Of a DNA stretch of 13,060 nucleotides, positions 1 to 5,608 are shown in pieces; within the stretch, counting starts at the first letter, position 1; every line of letters starts with the position of its first letter. The stretch is from NCBI GenBank assembly GCA_035565675.1, contig DATMSA010000070.1, positions 1 to 13,060 of the forward strand, given 5' to 3'. The position numbers and the translations under genes were made by a program. Below the pieces are notes generated by a model. It was not told the origin of the DNA, searched no databases, and was given only the letters and a program-made list of their open reading frames with translations. The stretch comes from Capillimicrobium sp035565675 (lineage in GTDB: Bacteria; Actinomycetota; Thermoleophilia; Solirubrobacterales; Solirubrobacteraceae).

Positions 1-680
1 ACGTCGGCGGTGTGCGAGGCGCGCAGCCCGTGCTTGCGGACCTTGGCGCCCTGCTCGATGCCCTTCGTCTCCTCCTTGGAGATGACGAACGCGGCGTGGC
101 CGCGGGCGCCGAGCTCGCGGTCGACGGAGGCGATGACGACGTGGACGTCGGCGATGCCGCCGTTGGTGGCCCACGCCTTCTGCCCGTTGAGGACCCACTC
201 GTTCGTCTTCTCGTCGAAGCGCGCGGTCGTGCGGATGGCCGAGACGTCGGAGCCGGCGTCGGGCTCGGACGCGCAGAACGCGGCCACCTTCGGCTCGTCG
301 GCCGTGCCGAAGCAGCGCGGGATCCACTCGCCGATCTGCTCGCCGGTGCCCTGCCCGAAGATGGCCGCGACGGGCAGCGCGGTGCCGAGGATCGCCAGGC
401 CGATGCCGGCGTCGCCCCAGAACAGCTCCTCGTTGACGATCGGGATCGTCAGGCCGCTCTCGTCGGCGAAGAACGAGGCGAGCCCCTCGTAGCTGTAGAG
501 GCCGATCTTGGCCGCCTCCTGGATGATCGGCCAGGGGGTCTCCTCGCGCTCGTCCCACTCGTGGGCGGCGGGCCGCACCACGGACTCGGCGAAGCCGTGG
601 ACCCACGCCCGCAGGTCGCGCTGGTCGTCGGTCAGCTCGAGGGAGAAGCCGGGTTTCGTCGCGGGTTCGATGGCGGCCAT
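1..680 (-). CDS. Acyl-CoA dehydrogenase, N-terminal 226 codons (C-terminus beyond left edge)
   Basis: FAD-dependent acyl-CoA dehydrogenase, expected to catalyse alpha,beta-oxidation of an acyl-CoA in the cytoplasm. Read leftward from ATG at 680, the frame stays open to base 1, so the start is intact but the C-terminal half lies outside. Visible are the N-terminal helical domain (about residues 13-125, ELTDDQRDLRAWVHGFAESV onward) and the start of the middle beta domain, with the flavin/substrate motif CASEPDAGSDVSAIRTTA near 145-162 and the WATNGG motif soon after. The catalytic base lies in the missing part, so the chain-length class cannot be judged. No Shine-Dalgarno precedes the ATG; a TACACT hexamer ends 7 nt upstream, suggesting a leaderless mRNA. 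It is divergent from the TetR gene at 717 and shares its operator, so that TetR probably represses it. The family is clear; the substrate is unknown. Confidence 0.93.
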   Translation of the reverse strand, partial: MAAIEPATKPGFSLELTDDQRDLRAWVHGFAESVVRPAAHEWDEREETPWPIIQEAAKIGLYSYEGLASFFADESGLTIPIVNEELFWGDAGIGLAILGTALPVAAIFGQGTGEQIGEWIPRCFGTADEPKVAAFCASEPDAGSDVSAIRTTARFDEKTNEWVLNGQKAWATNGGIADVHVVIASVDRELGARGHAAFVISKEETKGIEQGAKVRKHGLRASHTAD

Positions 681-687
681 GCGCGTC

Positions 688-693
688 AGTGTA
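688..693 (-). promoter_or_regulatory. Candidate -10 element for the acyl-CoA dehydrogenase at 680
   Basis: On the minus strand this reads TACACT, identical to the plus-strand -10 in the other operator arm. It lies 7 nt before the ATG at 680, again predicting a leaderless mRNA. A dimer on the palindrome would cover both -10 elements. Confidence 0.55.
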
Positions 694-702
694 AACGACG
701 GT

Positions 703-708
703 TACACT
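703..708 (+). promoter_or_regulatory. Candidate -10 element for the TetR gene at 717
   Basis: TACACT fits the TAnnnT actinobacterial -10 pattern and lies inside the right arm of the operator. Only 8 nt separate it from the ATG at 717, so transcription would start at or next to the A of the start codon, giving a leaderless mRNA. No convincing -35 is visible. Confidence 0.55.
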
Positions 709-716
709 CCGCGTCC

Positions 717-1358
717 ATGACGATCGCGGCACGCCGCCGGCAGGAGCGGGAGATCGTGGACGCGACCCGCGCGCTGTTCGACGAGCGCGGGCTGCAGGAC
801 GCGCCGGTCGAGGAGATCGCCCGCCTGGCCGGCATCAACAAGGCGCTGATCTACCGGCACTTCGCCTCCAAGGAGGAGCTGTTCGTCCTCACGGCGACCC
901 GGTACCTCGACGAGCTCGCCCGCTCGCTGGGGGCCATCGACCGCGGCGCGCCGCCACGCGAGCGGCTCGTGGCCTGCGCCGAGCGGTTCGCCGACTACGG
1001 CCTGGCGCACCCCGCGTTCCTGGACTGCTGCCTGTCGCTGATGCGCCGCCCGGCCGGGGAGCTGGTCGAGATCGTCTCCGAGGGCGTGCTGCTGCGTCTC
1101 GGCCTGGCGATGTCGGAGTGCGTGAGCGTGCTCGTCGACACGATCCGCGACGGCGTGGAGCGCGGGGACTTCGCCGTCGACGACCCCGAGCTGGCGGCCA
1201 ACCTGCTGTGGGGCAAGGCGCTCGGCGCGCTGCAGCTCGCGCGCCTGGGCGTCGGCGTGGGCCGCGGCGACGCCGGGCTGCCGCGCTTCTTCCCCGTGCC
1301 GCCCGACGAGGTCCGCGCGGCGCTCGTCGCCGACGCGCTGGCCAGCGTCGGCGCGTAG
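717..1358 (+). CDS. TetR/AcrR-family transcriptional regulator
   Basis: A 213-residue one-domain-plus-ligand-domain repressor of normal TetR length. The N-terminal DNA-binding domain covers residues 6-55, with the helix-turn-helix around VEEIARLAGINKALIYRHFA (31-50). The remainder is the helical ligand-binding and dimerisation domain, about 60-213, including CC at 104-105. The start at 717 is chosen because the TetR N-terminus begins there; the upstream open frame runs antisense to the dehydrogenase and is spurious. No Shine-Dalgarno is visible and the start sits 8 nt after a -10-like TACACT. The gene is divergent from the acyl-CoA dehydrogenase ending at 680 and probably controls it and itself through the 688-708 palindrome, with an acyl-CoA or related metabolite as plausible inducer (inference). 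Its stop is one base from the convergent stop of thiM. Confidence 0.92.
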   Translation: MTIAARRRQEREIVDATRALFDERGLQDAPVEEIARLAGINKALIYRHFASKEELFVLTATRYLDELARSLGAIDRGAPPRERLVACAERFADYGLAHPAFLDCCLSLMRRPAGELVEIVSEGVLLRLGLAMSECVSVLVDTIRDGVERGDFAVDDPELAANLLWGKALGALQLARLGVGVGRGDAGLPRFFPVPPDEVRAALVADALASVGA

Positions 1359-1359
1359 C

Positions 1360-2139
1360 TCAGGCGCCCAGCAGCGCCAGCTCGTCGAGCAGGCCGGCCG
1401 CGAACGTGCCCGGGCCGCGCGCGCCGGCGGCCGCCCGCTCGGCCGCGGCCGCCAGCACCGCGGAGCCCGCCACGGCGGCGTCCAGCGGGGTCGCGCTGAC
1501 CGCGAGGAACGCGGCCATCAGCGCCCCGAGCGCGCAGCCCGCCCCGGTCACGCGGGTCAGCAGCACGTCGCCGCCGGGGATCGCGACGACGCGCTCGCCG
1601 TCGGTCACGTGGTCGACGGCGCCACTGACGGCGACGACCGCGCCGGTCTCGGCCGCCAGCGCGCGGGCAGCGTCGAGCGCCGCCTCGCTGCCGACCGTGG
1701 AGTCGACGCCGCGCCCGCCGCCGGTCGCCCCGGCGAGCGCCAGGATCTCCGACCCGTTGCCGCGCACGATCGCCGGCCGCCGCCCGGCGAGCTCGCGGGC
1801 GACGCCGGTGCGCAGCGGCAGAGCGCCGACGGCGACCGGGTCCAGCACCCAGGGCGTGCCGGCCTCGCCCGCCGATGCGACCGCGGCGCGCATCGCTTCG
1901 GCGTCGGGCGCGGTGATCGTGCCGACGTTGACGAGCAGCGCGTCGGCCGCGGCGGCGAACGCGCCCGCCTCCTCGACGGCGGGAACCATCGCCGGCGCCG
2001 CCCCGGCGGCCAGGAGCACGTTGGCGGTGAAGTTGGTGACGACGACGTTCGTCAGGCAGTGCGTCAGCGGCGCCCGCTCGCGCAGCGCGGCGAGGTCGGC
2101 GGCGACCGCGGGGTCGGGCCAGGCGCGGGTAGCGGTCAT
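1360..2139 (-). CDS. thiM: Hydroxyethylthiazole kinase (thiamine salvage)
   Basis: Phosphorylates 4-methyl-5-(2-hydroxyethyl)thiazole with ATP, feeding salvaged thiazole into thiamine phosphate synthesis in the cytoplasm. The 259 residues match the family's usual length. Recognisable signatures are THCLTNVVVTNFTANVLLA (26-44) with AGAAPAM shortly after, LDPVAVGA (99-106), RGNGSEILAL (126-135) and the C-terminal RVTGAGCALGAL segment, whose Cys202 corresponds to the family's catalytic cysteine. The ATG at 2139 is preceded by a good AAGGTGA ribosome site. It is the last gene of a leftward run after the sigma factor and GGDEF genes, with a 44-nt gap. No other thiamine gene is in view and no TPP riboswitch is recognisable; instead the ribosome site sits in a small hairpin. 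Assignment is firm. Confidence 0.95.
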   Translation of the reverse strand: MTATRAWPDPAVAADLAALRERAPLTHCLTNVVVTNFTANVLLAAGAAPAMVPAVEEAGAFAAAADALLVNVGTITAPDAEAMRAAVASAGEAGTPWVLDPVAVGALPLRTGVARELAGRRPAIVRGNGSEILALAGATGGGRGVDSTVGSEAALDAARALAAETGAVVAVSGAVDHVTDGERVVAIPGGDVLLTRVTGAGCALGALMAAFLAVSATPLDAAVAGSAVLAAAAERAAAGARGPGTFAAGLLDELALLGA

Positions 2140-2143
2140 GAGT

Positions 2144-2165
2144 TCACCTTCGGTATCCGAGAAGG
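2144..2165 (-). promoter_or_regulatory. Hairpin sequestering the thiM ribosome-binding site
   Basis: Read on the minus strand, CCTT-CT-CGG-ATA-CCG-AAGG (2165-2147) folds as a seven-pair stem with a 2-nt bulge and a 3-nt loop. The 3' arm is the AAGG of the Shine-Dalgarno AAGGTGA (2150-2144), five nt before the thiM ATG at 2139. Folding would occlude the ribosome site. A regulatory role is inference. Confidence 0.5.
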
Positions 2166-2172
2166 AGCCCCG

Positions 2173-2184
2173 GCGAGTTCTCGC
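2173..2184. repeat. Short palindrome at the GGDEF stop codon
   Basis: GCGAG-TT-CTCGC is an inverted repeat with 5-bp arms, touching the stop codon (2186-2184) of the GGDEF gene and lying upstream of the thiM hairpin. With a realistic loop only about four pairs form and no U-tract follows, so I do not call it a terminator. It may add structure to the thiM leader. Confidence 0.35.
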
Positions 2185-3122
2185 TAGGGACCCGAGCCCC
2201 CTGGGCGAGTGGTTCCCAGGACCGCCCGGTCGCCGCCCGCCCGCTTGGCCGCGTACAGCGCGCGGTCGGCCGCCGCCACCACGCCGTCGGCCTCGCCGAT
2301 GCCCAGGCCGATCGGCGCCACGCCCGCGCTCACCGACGCGTCGGCCGCGCGGGCGGCGTGGACGAGCTGCTCGGCCACGTACAGCGCCTCGGCCGGGGTC
2401 GCGCGCGTCAGCAGCGCCGCGAACTCGTCGCCGCCCACCCGGGCCAGGACGTCGGACGCGCGCACGCGCGCGGCCAGCGCGCGGGAGGTGCGCACGAGCA
2501 GCTCGTCGCCGGCCGGATGGCCGTGGGAGTCGTTGACCTGCTTGAGCCTGTCGAGATCGAGGAGCACGAGCGCGCCGCCGTCACCGTAGCGACGGCAGCG
2601 CTCGATCTGGAGCGTCAGCTCGCGCAGGAGGGCGCGGCGGTTGGCCAGGCCCGTGAGGGCGTCGTGGTCGGCCGCGTGGCGCAGGTCGTCCTCGACCCGG
2701 CGGCGCTCGGACACGTCGACGAGCTGCGCGATGACGCCCGCCGGAAGGCCCGCGTCGTCGCGGACGAGCGAGGCGGTCAGCTCGCACCAGACGGCGCTGC
2801 CGTCGCCGCGCGAGAAGCGCTGCTCGACGCGGTAGCGGTCGAGCCGGCCGTCGAGCACGTCGCGCAGCGGCTGGGCGCCGGCGTCGCGGTCGTCGGGGTG
2901 CGTCAGGTCGCCGAGCGACGCGCGCAGCAGCTCGTCGGCCGGGCGCGCGAGCGTGTCGCACAGCGCCGCGTTGACCTGCAGCAGCCGGCCGTCGGGCGCG
3001 GCGAGCGCGATGCCCACCGGCGCGCGGCGGAAGGCGAGCCCGATCTGCTCGAGCTCGCTGACGTAGGCGTGCAGCTCGGGGTCGCTGCGCAGCAGATCGA
3101 AGGCGCGCGGGGAGAGGGCCAC
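2184..3122 (-). CDS. PAS-GGDEF diguanylate cyclase
   Basis: Predicted soluble diguanylate cyclase making c-di-GMP from two GTP. The 312 residues contain a PAS/PAC sensor domain (about 22-140, ending with VDVSERRRVEDDLRHAADHD, the usual PAC-to-GGDEF linker) and a C-terminal GGDEF domain (about 148-300). The active-site motif is intact GGDEF (230-234, in ARVGGDEFAALL), and RASD (221-224) lies exactly five residues upstream, matching the RxxD product-inhibition site. There is no EAL domain and no membrane segment, so the PAS domain should sense a cytoplasmic cue; the ligand is not readable. The start is a GTG at 3122, chosen because no ATG is available before the PAS domain. A 5-bp inverted repeat ends one base upstream of it. 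The gene lies 71 nt downstream of a sigma factor gene in the same direction and 44 nt before thiM, so co-transcription is plausible. Confidence 0.9.
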   Translation of the reverse strand: MALSPRAFDLLRSDPELHAYVSELEQIGLAFRRAPVGIALAAPDGRLLQVNAALCDTLARPADELLRASLGDLTHPDDRDAGAQPLRDVLDGRLDRYRVEQRFSRGDGSAVWCELTASLVRDDAGLPAGVIAQLVDVSERRRVEDDLRHAADHDALTGLANRRALLRELTLQIERCRRYGDGGALVLLDLDRLKQVNDSHGHPAGDELLVRTSRALAARVRASDVLARVGGDEFAALLTRATPAEALYVAEQLVHAARAADASVSAGVAPIGLGIGEADGVVAAADRALYAAKRAGGDRAVLGTTRPGGSGP

Positions 3123-3123
3123 G

Positions 3124-3136
3124 GGGCATTCTGCCC
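3124..3136 (-). promoter_or_regulatory. Hairpin immediately upstream of the GGDEF gene start
   Basis: GGGCA-GAA-TGCCC on the minus strand is a perfect 5-bp stem with a 3-nt loop, ending one base before the GTG start. The only purine-rich ribosome-site candidate (AGGG) lies in its 5' arm, so folding could limit initiation. The function is inferred. Confidence 0.4.
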
Positions 3137-3193
3137 TGCGCGCACGGCCGGGCTCCAATGCAACATCCGGCCAGAGCGGTTGACGTCGGCCGA

Positions 3194-3955
3194 TCAGGCG
3201 GCGACCGCCGCCTCCTCGCGCACCTTCTCCAGCGCGCCGCGCAGCACCCGCGAGACCTGCATCTGCGAGCAGCCGACGTGGCGGGCGATCTCGGCCTGCG
3301 TCATGTCCTCGTCGAAGCGCAGGCTCAGGACGAGGCGCTCGCGGCGGTCCAGGCGGCGGCGGGCCTGGCGCAGCAGGGCGCGGCCCTCGGCCCAGTCCAG
3401 GCCGGCGTCGTCGCGGCCGAGACGGTCGGCGAGCGCCCCGTCGGCGGCGCCGTCGCCGGGCGCCGGCGCGTCGAGCGAGCCCGCGCGGAACGCCTGCCCG
3501 GCCTCGAGCCCCTCGAGCACCGCCTCCTCGCTGAGGCCGACCGCGTCGGCCAGCTCGGGCACCGTCGGCGCGCGCCCGAGGCTGGCGGTCAGCGCGTTCA
3601 CGCCGCTGGTCACCCGCATCGCCGCCTCCTGCAACGGCCGCGGGACGTGCACGGCCCAGCCGGTGTCCCGCAGGTGGCGGCGCATCTCGCCGGCCACGCA
3701 CGGCAGCAGGTAGCCGCCGACCGACGAGCCGCCGTCGACCCGGTAGGCGGCCATCGCCTTCGTCAGGCCCAGCAGGCCGGCCTGCACGAGGTCGTCGCGG
3801 TCGCCGCCCTTGCCGTAGCGGCGGGCGAGCGAGCGCACGTAGGGCAGCATGTCGCGGACGAGCTCGTCGCCGGCCGCACGCTCCCCCGCCTGGTGGCGAA
3901 GGATGAGCCTCCGCCACCGCCTGTCCTGCGCGAGCTGTCCACGCTTGACCGGCAT
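3194..3955 (-). CDS. RNA polymerase sigma factor, SigB/SigF/SigG family (group 3)
   Basis: Alternative sigma factor of 253 residues, the usual size for the general-stress/sporulation-type group. Region 2 spans about 30-105 (DELVRDMLPYVRSLARRYGK, then DRDDLVQAGLLGLTKAMAAY and the -10-reading segment ending near HVPRPLQE). Region 3 spans about 110-190 (PTVPELADAVGLSEEAVLEG). Region 4 is about 195-247, with the -35-reading helix-turn-helix MTQAEIARHVGCSQMQVSRVL. The ATG at 3955 has a canonical AGGAG seven nt upstream, one of few clear Shine-Dalgarno sites here. An 87-nt gap separates it from mccB upstream. A GGGTAG hexamer (4000-3995, minus) resembles the GGGTAT -10 of this sigma class, but no matching -35 is convincing. 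Proteins of this family are normally restrained by an RsbW-type anti-sigma factor, and none is adjacent; the next gene is a diguanylate cyclase. Confidence 0.93.
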   Translation of the reverse strand: MPVKRGQLAQDRRWRRLILRHQAGERAAGDELVRDMLPYVRSLARRYGKGGDRDDLVQAGLLGLTKAMAAYRVDGGSSVGGYLLPCVAGEMRRHLRDTGWAVHVPRPLQEAAMRVTSGVNALTASLGRAPTVPELADAVGLSEEAVLEGLEAGQAFRAGSLDAPAPGDGAADGALADRLGRDDAGLDWAEGRALLRQARRRLDRRERLVLSLRFDEDMTQAEIARHVGCSQMQVSRVLRGALEKVREEAAVAA

Positions 3956-3962
3956 CTCCGCG

Positions 3963-3967
3963 CTCCT
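3963..3967 (-). promoter_or_regulatory. Shine-Dalgarno site of the sigma factor gene
   Basis: AGGAG on the minus strand, seven nt before the ATG at 3955. It supports that start and stands out because most other genes here lack a clear ribosome site. Confidence 0.75.
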
Positions 3968-4042
3968 GGTCCGTCGGGGGCTTGGCTCGCGACGCTACCC
4001 GCTTGTGACGGATGACGCAAATGTTGGACGGGATCCTGACAC

Positions 4043-5608
4043 TCACATCCGCAGCACCGGCGCGGCGCGCTCGGCGAGCGGGGCGTTGGCGCACGCCGAG
4101 AGCGCCAGGCCGACGACGCGGCGGGTGTCGCGCGGGTCGATGACGCCGTCGTCCCACAGGCGGGCGGTGGCGTAGTACGGGTGGCCCTGGCGCTCGTACT
4201 GCTCGCGCAGCGCGGCGCCGGTCTCCGGCTGGCCCACGGTCTCCATCACGGTCGCCGCCTGCTCGCCGCCCATCACCGAGATCCGCGCGTTGGGCCACGT
4301 CCACAGGAAGCGCGGGTCGTAGGCGCGCCCGCACATGCCGTAGTTGCCGGCGCCGAAGGAGCCGCCGACGATCACGGTCAGCTTCGGCACCCGCGCGGTG
4401 GCGACCGCGGCGACCATCTTGGCGCCGTCCTTGGCGATCCCGCCGGCCTCGTAGTCGCGCCCGACCATGAAGCCGCTGATGTTCTGCAGGAACAGCAGCG
4501 GCACGCCGCGCTGGTCGCACAGCTCGACGAAGTGCGCGGCCTTCAGGGCGGACTCGCTGAACAGGATCCCGTGGTTGGCGACGATCCCGACCGGGTGGCC
4601 GTGGACGTGCGCGAAGCCGCACACGAGCGTGGTGCCGTAGGCGGCCTTGAACTCGTGCAACTCGCTGCCGTCGGCGAGGCGGGCGATGATCTCGCGCGGG
4701 TCGTAGGGCGTGCGGCTGTCGGGCGGGATCGCCCCCAGCAGCGTCGCCGGGTCGACGAGCGGCTCGCGGACCGGGCGGCGCTCCCACGGCGCCGGCGGGC
4801 GCGGCGCCAGCGTCGCGACGATCGAGCGCACGATCCGCAGCGCGTGGTCGTCGTCGTCGGCGAGGTGGTCGACCACGCCGGAGGTGCGCGCGTGCAGGTC
4901 GCCGCCGCCGAGCTCCTCGGCCGTGACGACCTCGCCGGTGGCCGCCTTCACGAGCGGCGGGCCGCCGAGGAAGATCGTCCCCTGCTCGCGCACGATGACG
5001 GTCTCGTCGCTCATCGCCGGCACGTACGCGCCGCCCGCCGTGCACGAGCCGAGCACGGCCGCGATCTGCGGGATCTCGCGGGCCGACATCGTCGCCTGGT
5101 TGAAGAAGATGCGCCCGAAGTGGTCGCGGTCGGGGAACACCTCGTCCTGCAGCGGCAGGAACGCGCCGCCCGAGTCGACGAGGTAGACGCACGGCAGCCG
5201 GTTGTGCAGCGCCACCTCCTGCGCGCGCAGGTGCTTCTTGACCGTCATCGGGTAGTAGGTGCCGCCCTTCACGGTCGCGTCGTTGGCGACGACGACGCAC
5301 TCGCGCCCGGCGATGCGGCCGACGCCGGTGATGATCCCGGCGCCGGGGGCGTCGCCGTCGTAGAGGTCCTCGGCGGCGAGCGGGCTGAGCTCCAGGAACG
5401 GCGCGCCCGGGTCGCACAGGCGGTCGACGCGCTCGCGCGGGAGCAGCTTGCCGCGGGCGACGTGGCGCTCGCGGGCCTTGTCGCCGCCGCCGCGCGCGGC
5501 ACGCTCGATGCGGTCGCGCAGATCGGCGACGAGGCGCAGGTGCTCCTCCTCGTTGGCGACGAACTCGGGGCTGCCGGGGCGCGCGTGGGTGTGCAGGACG
5601 GTGCTCAC
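4043..5608 (-). CDS. mccB: Acyl-CoA carboxylase carboxyltransferase (beta) subunit, methylcrotonyl-CoA carboxylase type
   Basis: Transfers the carboxyl group from carboxybiotin to an acyl-CoA, most likely 3-methylcrotonyl-CoA in leucine breakdown. The 521 residues are slightly shorter than typical MCC beta (about 535). The N-half carboxyltransferase domain holds the acyl-CoA-site segment SCTAGGAYVPAMSDE (188-202), the form typical of MCC and related geranyl-CoA carboxylases. The C-half contains QNISGFMVGRDYEAGGIAKD (375-394) and GGSFGAGNYGMCGRAYDPRF (415-434), with MGGEQAA soon after. The start is a GTG at 5608 that overlaps the mccA stop (GTGA, 4 nt), giving strong translational coupling and 1:1 expression. 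It is third in an operon after the acyl-CoA dehydrogenase and mccA. Geranyl-CoA or another branched enoyl-CoA remains possible; a propionyl- or acetyl-CoA carboxylase is less likely. Confidence 0.92.
   Translation of the reverse strand: MSTVLHTHARPGSPEFVANEEEHLRLVADLRDRIERAARGGGDKARERHVARGKLLPRERVDRLCDPGAPFLELSPLAAEDLYDGDAPGAGIITGVGRIAGRECVVVANDATVKGGTYYPMTVKKHLRAQEVALHNRLPCVYLVDSGGAFLPLQDEVFPDRDHFGRIFFNQATMSAREIPQIAAVLGSCTAGGAYVPAMSDETVIVREQGTIFLGGPPLVKAATGEVVTAEELGGGDLHARTSGVVDHLADDDDHALRIVRSIVATLAPRPPAPWERRPVREPLVDPATLLGAIPPDSRTPYDPREIIARLADGSELHEFKAAYGTTLVCGFAHVHGHPVGIVANHGILFSESALKAAHFVELCDQRGVPLLFLQNISGFMVGRDYEAGGIAKDGAKMVAAVATARVPKLTVIVGGSFGAGNYGMCGRAYDPRFLWTWPNARISVMGGEQAATVMETVGQPETGAALREQYERQGHPYYATARLWDDGVIDPRDTRRVVGLALSACANAPLAERAAPVLRM

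Larger units (their letters stand above)
688..708. promoter_or_regulatory. TetR-type operator between divergent genes
   Basis: Inverted repeat with arms AGTGTAA (688-694) and TTACACT (702-708) around a 7-nt centre, in which the CG/CG pair is also symmetric. It fills most of the 36-bp gap between the leftward acyl-CoA dehydrogenase and the rightward TetR gene. Size, symmetry and position are typical of a TetR-family operator that controls both the neighbour and the regulator itself. Assignment to the adjacent TetR is inference from position. Confidence 0.8.

Noticed and set aside
12..716. Upstream extension of the first TetR frame by about 235 codons
   Set aside because: It lies antisense to a clear acyl-CoA dehydrogenase, has low-complexity composition, and the TetR domain begins at 717.
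2137..2220. Possible TPP riboswitch upstream of thiM
   Set aside because: The leader is only 44 nt and neither CUGAGA nor the UGAUCUGGAUAAU-like P4/P5 signature is present; the small hairpins do not form the TPP fold.
3995..4025. SigB/SigF-type autoregulatory promoter upstream of the sigma gene (GGGTAG on the minus strand)
   Set aside because: The -10 is near consensus but no GTTT-like -35 lies at the proper distance; ATTT occurs only 18 nt upstream. Kept as a remark only.
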